A stretch of DNA of 64,000 nucleotides from CAWIVH01 sp963839475 (GTDB taxonomy: Bacteria > Acidobacteriota > UBA6911): positions 71,865-135,864 of the forward strand of contig CAWIVH010000005.1 in NCBI GenBank assembly GCA_963839475.1, given 5' to 3'. The notes below the pieces were generated by a model. That model was given only the letters and a program-made list of their open reading frames with translations, ran no database searches and was not told the origin of the DNA. The position numbers and the translations under genes were made by a program. This document shows positions 54,901 to 63,410 of this stretch, one piece after another (position 1 is the first letter of the stretch; each line of letters begins with the position of its first letter).

Positions 54901-55402
54901 AGCCGTGATGCATGGCTGGTCCCTGACCGGCATCGTGCTGGTGCAAAGCGGATTGCCGCTGACATTGACAGACCCGAACGGCGGGACGGTGTACGGCCGC
55001 GCGGCAACGTCGACGGTCACCATGTGCCCGGGGAAACCTTATTCCTCGCTCGAAACCGGCGGCAGCGTAACCGAAAGGCTCAACCGGTGGTTTGACGCAT
55101 CAGCACTCTGCCCGCCGGCGGTGCTTGGTGTTGACGGTTCCGCAGGCTATGGGAATGCGGGGCAGAGCATCCTGAACGGGCCGGGGCAGGTGAACGCGGA
55201 TATCTCGCTGGGAAAGCGCGCGCGAGTGGGTGGGCTGCGGCAAGCGGCCGAACTTGCGTTGCGCGTGGAGTTTTACAATGCCCTGAATCACCCGCAGTTC
55301 GCAAATCCCGGGACGACCTTCCGAACGGCGGGATTTGGGGTGATCACCCAGACGGCAGTGGCGCCGCGGCTGATCCAGTTCGGATTGAAGTACATATTCT
55401 GA
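51911..55402 (+). CDS. Oar-like TonB-dependent receptor with N-terminal carboxypeptidase-regulatory domain
   Basis: A 1163-residue outer-membrane protein starting at GTG with a signal peptide (WILVLALFLAGWTPAYSQ). Residues about 25-110 form a CarboxypepD_reg-like beta-sandwich (LEGSVTDGTGQRLADVSVLL). A plug region follows (VPLNTRNFTQVLSMSSGSVA) and then a long barrel that ends in the aromatic ...QFGLKYIF, as in BamA-inserted barrels. This Oar/TonB type is expanded in Acidobacteria. Transport cargo is unknown; large loops and Asn/Thr-rich repeats suggest glycans or peptides. Confidence 0.88.
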   Translation: MNSCRWILVLALFLAGWTPAYSQSAAAGALEGSVTDGTGQRLADVSVLLLNAATEERYSTQSDSTGAFRFSLLPPGSYRVEFAREGFKTARMASLTLNASEVPVLEAVLEKGDARLTLDCQCRLQTAAPSTGTLVDQKTITAVPLNTRNFTQVLSMSSGSVASVNNAGTLGRGTSSVNVNGNTTAGGYTVDGAYAPSTVPNPDAISEFKIQTSQNDAMFGAMVPNTNLMTRRGENTLHGNLWEFLRNDIFNANDFFRNMAGQPKPNLKQNQFGATAGGPLRRNKLFFFLSYQGTRQVNGLDATSVSNPILPGLTDDRSASALASQFCAANHVGDARYQTYAGGKQLDCSNRNTGTTAPINTIALRLLQMKGPDGLYLIPTPQTLYTSGANAGLGFSSFSRPSTYNEHHFLVNGDWVATAKSTLSARLFAATVDQLRTFGSPGGYPGAPIMPGFGAPQALAANDVATSLRLTTAATAKTVNEAVVTFTRNRTDTHGVGTPGAADIGMTPVDPLFPQPPEITVTGPMGSFRVFGSNPNDNHFETRTWSVGDNLSWLHGKQRLRIGGFFLDQYNGRADTGGARGKMTFQTFEDFLVGLSAAENLSPTGRSNIQTVQASEGVGANGEVEYRYRRYYGAAFVQDDVKVNSRLTANLGLRWEYIGPSLDEAGTIGNASLELLRQAAIPPADGTLVGNTVAANYNPELINPYTGKAFGPSPAGVVIRASKSFYENGAPRNTFAPRVGFAWQPFESGGRLVVGGAYGWFYQNPPFSGNASTAPLFTSAPFAQGFTNADSSNNLSTFAKPFPNTTLGFVPRTRVSQLSDRVAGPEYRVPRLQQWNLTAKIRLAGTLSVDLGYVGSHGDRLLLSRGMNQPQLASASNPVNCGYDGVATHCISENSSANAAKRVPVLGETQTALVTSEFTGASWYQSLQATLRKQMSKGLMFQVAYTLSKSMNNLTVLNDQNNLALDRARASFDRTHRLIANFDYQLPLPAGTSRLQRAVMHGWSLTGIVLVQSGLPLTLTDPNGGTVYGRAATSTVTMCPGKPYSSLETGGSVTERLNRWFDASALCPPAVLGVDGSAGYGNAGQSILNGPGQVNADISLGKRARVGGLRQAAELALRVEFYNALNHPQFANPGTTFRTAGFGVITQTAVAPRLIQFGLKYIF

Positions 55403-55702
55403 TGTTTTCGGACCAGCGCTATGAAGTTGCAAGGGAATCCGACCGGGCCGGCATACTTTCCAAACAGGAGGCTCTTCCTCTCAATTCGCGTGGAGCTCAA
55501 CTTTCGCCTGTCCGCGGAAGTTTGCCCGGAAGGCATCCCTCAAGCGATCAGAGCTGCAAAAAAAGCCACTGGATAACAGAGAGCCCGAATAAAGGAGGAG
55601 CCAGAATTCAACTGAATTCCTATCATTTCGAGAGCGATCGTCGGCGGAATTTTCGATCAGGAGCAGCATGAAGAAATTGCACCAAAAGAGAGGAACTTCG
55701 TA
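55403..55702. other. Intergenic region, 300 bases, nothing recognised
   Basis: No terminator-like hairpin follows the receptor gene within this stretch and no RNA is visible. GAGAGGAA lies before the next ATG. Confidence 0.4.
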
Positions 55703-56710
55703 ATGAATGGCTGCGATTCGAGGCTGGTATTGCGGGATATTCCGATTTTTAGTTTTATCTTCGGTCTTGCCTTTGCGGCATTTGGTGGATTCAGTCTTTA
55801 TCAAGACGGGCCGATCATAATGCTGCTGTTTTTTGGAATCGGCTTGGCCTTTCTGCTATTTTCGAGTGTCTTGAAAGTCACAGCTGACCGTGTCAATCGC
55901 TCGCTTAAACTGGAGTATCGTTCGGCATTGCTCCATTCATGCAAGGAATTTTCTTTCGAAGAGATAGCCGGCATCGGTGTTCAAACCGCCATCGGCTCCA
56001 AGGGCGGCAGAACCTACAGGGTGGCGTTGAAACGGAAGGACGGACAGTTGATTCCATTCCGTTCATCTTCCTCCTCCGGTTCGAAAAGAAAAGAGCAAAT
56101 AGCAGCCAAGCTTCGCGACTTCCTCGGTGTTCCTGCATTCGACAGTTCAGCCGCCGGGATGGCCTTTGCGGCGCTGTCGGTTTACATGGATAAACTTCAA
56201 GAATCAGACGGGGTCCACTGGCAAATCCAGCCGGTAGGCTCAGCCCGCTGGTACTCTCCGGATTTCAAGACGCCCGGGATTTTTCTCTGTCTGGCGCAGA
56301 AAGCCGAAGGGCAGGCTTCGGGAGGTTTTCTTGCATCTATAGGCAGCATGATTTTCAAAAAATTGCTCTCCAATCATTTTCGACCGGAAGATACCCCTGG
56401 CCTGGATGACGCCATTACGTTCGGCCCGCTCGACCCGGCGCTCGAGCCCCACTTTGTGGCGTTCAGCAATGCCCCCGATGCGGCCCGACAGCTGCTCAAT
56501 GCCAGGGTTGTGGCGCTGCTTGCCGACTGGGCGGGGCGCTACCCAATAAGGCAGTTCCAGAAAATGTCCAATTATGGCCTGGTAAAGGTTCTGATCGGCC
56601 CCGGCGGTGTTTACCTGGCTCCTACGGAGCTTTTACAGCCCCACCAGGTCAGCGAACTGGCTGCTCTGGGGTCGGCACTGGTCAGGTCCCAGCTCGATCG
56701 CCATGCATGA
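55703..56710 (+). CDS. Membrane-anchored protein of unknown function
   Basis: A 335-residue protein with two N-terminal hydrophobic segments (about 13-31 and 36-54), followed by a large soluble region. The first soluble part (about 60-130, SFEEIAGIGVQTAIGSKGGR and YRVALKRKDGQLIPFRSSSS) resembles the beta-rich domain found after two membrane helices in PH-like or DUF3592-like proteins. The rest is unrecognised. No functional neighbour is evident. Confidence 0.65.
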   Translation: MNGCDSRLVLRDIPIFSFIFGLAFAAFGGFSLYQDGPIIMLLFFGIGLAFLLFSSVLKVTADRVNRSLKLEYRSALLHSCKEFSFEEIAGIGVQTAIGSKGGRTYRVALKRKDGQLIPFRSSSSSGSKRKEQIAAKLRDFLGVPAFDSSAAGMAFAALSVYMDKLQESDGVHWQIQPVGSARWYSPDFKTPGIFLCLAQKAEGQASGGFLASIGSMIFKKLLSNHFRPEDTPGLDDAITFGPLDPALEPHFVAFSNAPDAARQLLNARVVALLADWAGRYPIRQFQKMSNYGLVKVLIGPGGVYLAPTELLQPHQVSELAALGSALVRSQLDRHA

Positions 56711-57073
56711 ATGCCAGCGCCTATCAGGTGAATATGGCTCTGCAGCCTGCACTGATTCGAATCGGGTTCCCCGGCAAAGATCGGCACTAAAATGCGCTTG
56801 CTTCCGGCCTGTACCTGAGCGTTGCAGGATAAAAGGAATGCTGGCTGTTCATCTTGCCAATAGAGAGGTGCCGATGAAAATTTTTTCCGGTGAAGGTAGG
56901 CAATAATTTCAAATTCATTGGCACGTATTTGGCGTACAATCCGCTTCGCAATGAAATAGAGCTCCGATCAGCAGTGGTTGAGGGCCAAAGTCGGCTCACG
57001 ATCGAAGATCAGGATTCTTTAGGGAGGCGTTATTTCCAAGAAAATGTGCTTATTTTCCCAGACGGTTTCTACC
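56711..57073. other. Intergenic region, only a possible -10 box seen
   Basis: A TACAAT at 56935-56940 could be a -10, but no paired -35 is convincing. GGGAGG at 57022-57027 is 16 bases from the first in-frame ATG (57044), too far for a standard site. Confidence 0.3.
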
Positions 57074-58375
57074 ATGCCTGGAATCGGACGGGATGTTTCC
57101 ACTGCGAATCTCACCCACAGCACGCGGCGCCGGTTTTTGAAAACCTCGGTCGCTCTGGCGGGGTCGACATTCCTCCTGGATCATAGGCTCCAAGGGCAAT
57201 CGGGAAAAACTGCCGCGCCGTTGATCGCCTATGTCGGGACTTTCAGTTCTCCGCTCCGCGATGTGTTGCCGACTCAGGTGGATCTCCCCCCCGGCAATGG
57301 TCGCGGAATTCATCTTTTTCAGGTGGAACGCTCCACTGGTGCAATGACGCCCGCTGGTGTCTATGAGATGGGCACCAGCCCGAGTTGTCTGACATTGAAT
57401 AGTTCCGGAACCCGCCTGTATTCAGGAAATGAAACAGATCACAGCGGCGAAGGCAAGGAAGGCACGATAAGTGCCTTCGCCATTAATCGGGCGGACGGGA
57501 AATTGGAGTTGCTGAACACCGTTCGTTCCGGAGGCGCCGGTCCGACCTATTTGAGCATCCATCCGTCCGGTCGGTTTATGCTGGTGGCGAACTATTTCGG
57601 GGGTTCCATTGCGGTGCTGCCCGTGCTTCCCGACGGTCGTGTCGGCGCCCCCACCGATATCAAGAAAGACGCCGGCACCATCGGGCCTGTCAGGGCGACC
57701 AACGCGCCACCGGGGAGCTTCGCTATAAGCGGTCACGATCGGACTCACGCGCATATGATTCAGTCCGATCCGGCGGGACGCTTCGTGTTGCATGCAGACC
57801 TGGGCTTGGACAAGATCTTCATCTGGAGGTTCGATGCAGGCAAGGGCCTGCTGGTTCCCGGCGAAACGCCCGCCGTTTCGCTCCCACCTGGAGACGGGCC
57901 GAGGCATTTCGCTTTTCACCCCAATGGCCGCTGGTTCTATTCCATTCAGGAGGAGGGCTCGAACATCGTACTTTTTGATTACGACGCAGCTGTAGGCCGG
58001 CTAACCTCGCGGCAAACGATATCCACCCTGCCATCCGGTTTTGCCGGCAGCAACTTCTGCTCCGAGATTCTGGTATCCGCCGACGGCAGATTTGTCTATG
58101 CGGGCAACCGGCTGCACGACAGCATCGGGATTCTTTCCATCGGCCCAAACGGCGCTTTGACATTTGTCGGGGAAGAATGGACGCGTGGGAACTATCCCCG
58201 CAGTTTCAACTTCGATCCCACCGGCCAGTGGCTCTATTGCTGCAATCAGCGAGGTGACAATATCGCCATATTCAAAGTGAATCGCAAGACCGGCAGCCTC
58301 AGCTTCACGGGGAAATACACCCCCGTCGGCAATCCCTCGATCATCGTCTTCAACGATCTTGCGAAGGCCGGGTGA
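57074..58375 (+). CDS. Lactonase-family beta-propeller (6-phosphogluconolactonase-like), Tat-exported
   Basis: A 433-residue protein (from ATG 57074) with a Tat signal (TRRRFLKTSVALAGSTFLL). The seven-bladed propeller family includes YbhE-type 6-phosphogluconolactonase and muconate lactonizing enzymes. Typical are AYVGTFSSPL, THAHMIQSDPAGRFVLHADL and GPRHFAFHPNGRWFYSIQEE. The cytosolic pentose-phosphate enzyme has no signal, so an exported copy probably acts on another lactone in the periplasm. An in-frame ATG at 57044 is an alternative start. Confidence 0.83.
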   Translation: MPGIGRDVSTANLTHSTRRRFLKTSVALAGSTFLLDHRLQGQSGKTAAPLIAYVGTFSSPLRDVLPTQVDLPPGNGRGIHLFQVERSTGAMTPAGVYEMGTSPSCLTLNSSGTRLYSGNETDHSGEGKEGTISAFAINRADGKLELLNTVRSGGAGPTYLSIHPSGRFMLVANYFGGSIAVLPVLPDGRVGAPTDIKKDAGTIGPVRATNAPPGSFAISGHDRTHAHMIQSDPAGRFVLHADLGLDKIFIWRFDAGKGLLVPGETPAVSLPPGDGPRHFAFHPNGRWFYSIQEEGSNIVLFDYDAAVGRLTSRQTISTLPSGFAGSNFCSEILVSADGRFVYAGNRLHDSIGILSIGPNGALTFVGEEWTRGNYPRSFNFDPTGQWLYCCNQRGDNIAIFKVNRKTGSLSFTGKYTPVGNPSIIVFNDLAKAG

Positions 58376-58727
58376 AGCCAAGCATCCCGGGATAATGGGA
58401 GTTGAGACGATCCTGATCGGCTGCTTTTTGGCTACTATTCGGCCACTGCCAATCTAAAATAAAGTGTCTTTGGTCATGCGCAAAACCGGCTGACGTTTCA
58501 GCCAGCTGAATCCTTTTCCCATTGGCTGCAATCCCGCAGGTTAACAAAACCAAGTCAGGCTGTTGCTTGACGAATCAAGCGAAAGCCCTGCCTGTGCTGA
58601 TGGAACACCCCGCTGCAAAAAGAATCAGACTGCTTAAACGGCAGTGGAAAATGCGGTGGTGCTGTGTGAGAAAGGGAATAATGGAGTTAGAGGTTCAAAC
58701 CCCGTGTACTTGAGGTAATATTAGGCC
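58376..58727. other. Intergenic region, no gene
   Basis: This stretch holds no ORF I believe. GGTTCAAACCCC (58692-58703) resembles a tRNA T-loop, but the flanking stem does not pair, so I do not annotate a tRNA. Confidence 0.45.
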
Positions 58728-60443
58728 ATGGAAAACGATTCGAAGGACCAAGGTGAAGAGACGGCGGACATCTCGTTCGGCGACATTCTTAAGGAGTTTG
58801 AAAGCTCCAGCCGTGCTGGCCGCAAAGAAGCAGTTCAGCCCGCCGGCAAAGGCAAAGGCAAAGGCAGGAGTGCCGCCTCCAGTCCGCCGGCGCATTGGGG
58901 CGTCGTCGTAGGAATTTCAGGCGACTTTGTGCTGATCGACCATGGCCGGAAATCCGAAGGGGTGATTCCGGTGGCTGATCTTCTGGACGACAACGGCGAT
59001 CTCAGCGTAAAGCTTGGCGACGGCTTCGAGGTGGCGATCACTGGGTACGACAGCGAGGGGATGGCCAGGCTTTCACGCGTGGCCGGTCCGCGCCCCCAGG
59101 ATTGGGAGGGCCTGACAAGCGCGTTCGAAAACAAGGAAATTATCGCCGGAAGAGTCACGGGTGCGGTGAAGGGCGGATTCTCCGTGGACGTGGGAAGGCG
59201 AGCCTTCATGCCCGCATCACGCAGCGGCGCCCGAAGCGCCGAGGAGATGGAGAAGCTGGTCGGGCAGGAGATTCGCTGCCGCATCCTCAATTTGGACATC
59301 GACGATGATAATGTCGTCGTGGATCGGCGTGCGGTCATGGAAGAGGAGGCCAATCAGGTTCGGCAGAACACGATCGAGACCCTGGAATCGGGCGCCGTAG
59401 TCCGTGGCACGGTGCGCTCCTTCGCCGCGTACGGCGCGTTCATCGATATTGGCGGCGTCGACGGCCTGCTGCATGTCGGCGACATTTCCTGGGCGCGCAT
59501 CGAACATCCCTCGGCCGAACTGGCCATCGGAGATGTTCTCGATCTCAAGGTCCTCAAGGTCGACAAACAGGCTGGAAAAATTTCGCTCGGCCTGAAGCAG
59601 ATGTCCCCCGATCCGTGGGAAGAAGCCGGCGTGAAACTGCTGCCTGGCATGCGTGTGACGGGTGAGGTCGTCAGGCTGACGGATTTCGGGGCTTTCGTGG
59701 ATGTGATGCCCGGCGTGGAGGGATTGATTCATGTATCCGAAATGTCGTGGACGAAACGGATTCAACATCCAAGCGACCTGCTCAAGGTCGGCGAGCGGGT
59801 CGAAGCTGCGGTCCTTAAGGTGGACGGCACTGCCCGGCGCCTGAGTCTTGGGTTGAAGCAGGTACTCGGAAACCCCTGGGACACGATTCAGGAACGCTAC
59901 CCGACTGGAAGAGTCATCGAAGGCAAAGTCACAAGATTGGCCAAATACGGCGCGTTTGTGGAGGTGGAGGAAGGCATCGAAGGCATGGTGCATGTTTCCG
60001 AATTCACGAACGAAAAGCGCATTGAGCATCCCGGCGAAAGGGTGAAGATCGGACAAACCGTGCGCGCGGTGGTTCTCTCGGCCGATGTGCAGACCAAAAG
60101 ATTAAAGCTGAGCCTGAAGCAGCTCGAGTTGACCTCCGCCGACCAGTTCATTCGGGAATCCACGGTAGGGGATCGCGTCAGCGGGCGCGTGCTTCAGGTC
60201 CGCGGAAACGAAGTGGTCGTACAGCTGGGAGAGGGCATCGAAGGCGTATGTATCTTCGAGGAATCCGCTTTCGCGCCGGTTTCGGGCGGATCGCTGGCGG
60301 CACAATTGGCGGCGGCCTGGAAGGGCGGTGTCAGGACCTCATCCAGCACGCGCCCCGAGCCCTACCTCGAGGGTCAGGTGCGTTCGTTTACGATCAAAGC
60401 GATGGATGCCGCTGGAAAGAAAGTTGAGCTTGCGCCGGCTTGA
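58728..60443 (+). CDS. Six-S1-domain RNA-binding protein (ribosomal protein S1-like)
   Basis: A 571-residue protein with a Lys/Gly-rich N-terminal linker and six successive S1 OB-fold domains (about 57-120, 137-200, 222-290, 307-378, 394-465 and 480-540). The later ones are the most canonical (YGAFIDIGGVDGLLHVGDIS, FGAFVDVMPGVEGLIHVSEM, YGAFVEVEEGIEGMVHVSEF). It probably acts as a bS1-type protein in translation, or as a second S1-like regulator. Another rpsA elsewhere in the genome would point to the second role. The gene symbol is left empty for that reason. Confidence 0.85.
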   Translation: MENDSKDQGEETADISFGDILKEFESSSRAGRKEAVQPAGKGKGKGRSAASSPPAHWGVVVGISGDFVLIDHGRKSEGVIPVADLLDDNGDLSVKLGDGFEVAITGYDSEGMARLSRVAGPRPQDWEGLTSAFENKEIIAGRVTGAVKGGFSVDVGRRAFMPASRSGARSAEEMEKLVGQEIRCRILNLDIDDDNVVVDRRAVMEEEANQVRQNTIETLESGAVVRGTVRSFAAYGAFIDIGGVDGLLHVGDISWARIEHPSAELAIGDVLDLKVLKVDKQAGKISLGLKQMSPDPWEEAGVKLLPGMRVTGEVVRLTDFGAFVDVMPGVEGLIHVSEMSWTKRIQHPSDLLKVGERVEAAVLKVDGTARRLSLGLKQVLGNPWDTIQERYPTGRVIEGKVTRLAKYGAFVEVEEGIEGMVHVSEFTNEKRIEHPGERVKIGQTVRAVVLSADVQTKRLKLSLKQLELTSADQFIRESTVGDRVSGRVLQVRGNEVVVQLGEGIEGVCIFEESAFAPVSGGSLAAQLAAAWKGGVRTSSSTRPEPYLEGQVRSFTIKAMDAAGKKVELAPA

Positions 60444-61208
60444 GTCCCGATTGGAGCAAACTAAGGGAGCACTTTGACGTCCTCACAGAGTCGCAGTTAA
60501 CTGAGATATAAAAGCCTAATCAAAGCAGGCGCAAAAATGTGGGGTAAATGGATAGGGGGATTTTCGCTCGTTTTGTAGGTGGTTTTTTCTCAGCAGCTTA
60601 AATAGTGGATTGGATCCTCAGGCAGGACTCGAAACTACAACCCTAACAGCATCAACCATTTTGACTTCAAAGCACAGAACGTGTTTTCTGGAAGCCAATA
60701 TGGCCTCCAGTATTCCGTTGCCCGCCATTCCAGCCAGCACGCAATAACTTGTCTTGCTTTCTCTCTGTAAAGTTATCCTTACAATTTCTCAAAAACCGTT
60801 AAGTTTTTCTAATCTAAGAGGTTATTAATTCGATCCGCGGTCATCAAGACATCTGCGTTGTAAAGGAATCTTACACTCGGATGATCGGAGATTCCAAAAG
60901 TGGAATATGTCAATGAACTTTTATGTACTTTGGATGGAAATATTTGGACGCAATTGAACGGTGGCCTGATTTCGCTGGAGAGGTTCTTGCTCTCTTAATC
61001 ATATTCCGTAGTGTGGGAATCGGGTCTGAATGTGTGGGCTTGTCAGTATCCCAGAGTCCGGCAAGCAGTCTCAAAGTCTTGCGAAAGCAATCCTCTTTTT
61101 TTCAGTGCACTTGAAAAGTGGCAAGGTTGTTCTTAGGGAAAAAATCGATCACGTTGGGAGCTCTTTACCTTTCAGCAAGGCTTGAAGCAGTCTAGCCCAG
61201 GAGGCGCC
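60444..61208. other. Gene-poor, AT-richer stretch with tRNA-Asn remnant
   Basis: About 765 bases without a believable gene, visibly more AT-rich than the neighbours. It contains the tRNA-like remnant at 60611-60665 (separate entry) and a GGAGG before the metalloprotease start. No hairpin with T-tract follows the S1 gene. Confidence 0.55.
60611..60665 (-). pseudogene. Degraded tRNA-Asn(GTT)-like fragment
   Basis: Read on the minus strand, the 3' part ends with the T-loop TTCGAGT flanked by GTAGT and CCTGC (four of five pairs), then CTGAGGA, one base and CCA. This matches the T-arm, acceptor 3' strand and CCA tail of many bacterial tRNA-Asn genes. CTGTTA, the core of the asparagine anticodon loop, lies about ten bases before it, and a D-arm-like GTCA...GG...TGAT lies before that. 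The anticodon stem and a well-paired 5' acceptor strand are missing, so it is not a working tRNA. Possibilities: decayed gene or attachment-site scar of an integrated element. Confidence 0.45.
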
Positions 61209-63410
61209 ATGCGAATGCGAAAGCTGTCGATAGTTTTCTCTATTGTGCTGCTATCTGTTGTGTTCACCGCGTTATCCGCGGAGAGCAACGGACAGCGCGA
61301 ACCAGACCTGTCAGGCCGGATCGACAATCTGCCCGATCCGCTGACGAATAAGCTTCTGGAATTGCGAGAGCAGGCCTTGCAGGCCAAGCTCAACGGCAAA
61401 GCATACGGCAAAGTGCATGAGGTCGCCCGCGGTCAGTTCGTGGAACTCGAGCGCGAAGGAGAAGGGGCAGTCTGGACCGTGCTCGGAGAATTTGCAGATG
61501 TCAAACACAACAGCATTCCACAACCGGACCGCACTCTAAATAACACCACCATATGGCGGCCGGATTTCAGCCCTGCCTATTATATGGACATGCTGTTCGA
61601 TGAATCACCACTCGGGAACTCGATGCGGAAATTTTACATCGAGCAGTCTTCAGGCCGTTACGCGGTGCACGGCGACGTTACCGACTGGGTTACCGTGCCT
61701 GGGGTTGCGGCCGACTATGATTACCCCCAAAAAGGGAGGGCTGTCTGGAATTTCATCAAGGATTCGGTCAAAGCCTGGTACACCGCCCAGATCGCGGCCG
61801 GCAAGACACGATGCTGAGATCAACGCCTATTTGAGCCAATTTGACAAGTGGGATCGCTACGACTACGACGGCGACGGCAATTTCGACGAGCCGGACGGCT
61901 ACATCGACACATTCCAATCCATCCACGCCGGCGAAGGGGAAGAGTCCGGCGCGCCCAGCTGGACCATCTGGAGTCACAGCTGGTATGCCTACTAGCACCC
62001 TGCAAGGGATTGACGGTCCTGCTTTTAACAAGCTGGGCGGCGTCCGGATCGGCGAGAGCGACTATTGGGTTGGCAAATACACCATCCAGCCGGAAAACGG
62101 CGGCGTCGGCGTGTTCGCCCATGAGTTCGGCCACGACCTGGGGCTGCCGGATCTTTATGACACCGCCGGCGGCGAAAACGGGACCGGCTTCTGGACTCTG
62201 ATGTCGTCAGGTTCATGGATGGGCGACGGGACGGTCGACATCGGTTCCAAATCGAGCCACATGGGTGCCTGGGAAAAATTCCAGCTCGGCTGGCTGAACT
62301 ACGAAGTTGCTTCTGCCGGCAAGAAGTCCGAACACAAGCTCGGGCCTATGGAGTACAACACCAAGCAGGCTCAGGGGCTGTTTGTCATCCTGCCGAAAAA
62401 GGGAGTGGTCTCCAATATCGGGGCGCCCTACGCGGGCTCGAATTACTACTACAGCAGCGCCGGCGACAAACTGAACAATTTCATGTACAAGTCGTTCAAC
62501 CTGGCGTCGGGATCCACTCTGACCGCCAAGGTCAAATACAATATCGAGCTGGATTGGGATTACGCTTACCTGGTCGTTTCGACCAATGGTGGCGCTACCT
62601 GGACGGGAGTGCAAACCAATCTCTCGACTACCACAAATCCCTACCTCCAGAATTATGGCTATGGGATTACGGGCATCTCCAGCGGGTGGGTAGACCTGAC
62701 GGCCAACCTGCCGCCGGGGAACGTGCTGCTCGGCTTCCGCTATTGGACCGACGCCAACACCGGCGGGTTCGGATTCATGGTGGATGACATCAACATCTCC
62801 GGCTTCCCAACCGATGGCGCCGAGACGGACGCGGGCTGGACCTACAAGCCCACGACCGGTTTCCATGTCACGACTGGGACCGAGACGAAGTGGTACAACA
62901 ATTACTACGTCGCCGAATTCCGGCAGTATCGCGGGTATGACAGCACTTTGGGAGTCGGTCCGTACTTCTTCGGGTACACGGCGCCAAAAAACAATTTTGT
63001 GGATCACTTCCCATACCAGGACGGCATGCTGATCAACTACTGGGATACGTCGCAGGCGAACAATCAGACGAGGAACCATCCCGGCGCGGGTCTGCTCCTG
63101 CCGATAGACGCGCACCCGGCGACGCTGTATCGCGTTGACGGCGTAGGTCTGGAGGAATCGCATCCAGACTTACGACTCCACGTTCGGGCTGGTGCCCACC
63201 GACGCGCTGAACAACCTGCACGTCGCCAACGTCCTCTCGCCGATTCCGAGCCTGCGGGCAGTGCCGGTGTTCGACGACCGAAACCTGTACTATGATCCCG
63301 CAAATCCGCAGGGGAGCGTCATTAATCCGAACACGGGGACGCTGATCCGGATCCAGAGCATAAGCACCCAGGGCGGCTTCATGCAGGTGGAGGTGCGCCC
63401 GGCGAAGTAA
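61209..63410 (+). pseudogene. M6-type (immune-inhibitor-A-like) metalloprotease gene broken by three frameshifts
   Basis: The intact protein would be about 730 residues, secreted (signal FSIVLLSVVFTALSA), with the zinc motif in FAHEFGHDLGLPDLYD and an MAM/PPC-like C-terminal part. Reading requires three frame changes: near 61809 (removing one base restores KTDAEINAYLSQFDKW), near 61990 (SWYAY to STLQGIDG) and near 63147 (RVDGV to WRNRIQTYDSTFGLVPTDAL). All three go in the same direction, each as one extra base. Segments on each side are clean and well preserved, so decay is recent or these are assembly errors. GGAGG lies five bases before the ATG at 61209. Confidence 0.75.

Noticed and set aside
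58660..58715. GGTTCAAACCCC resembling a tRNA T-arm before the S1 gene
   Set aside because: Only three of five T-stem pairs form and no acceptor or D-arm can be placed.
60923..61114. 63-codon frame in the AT-richer gap
   Set aside because: No start signal; composition matches non-coding surroundings.
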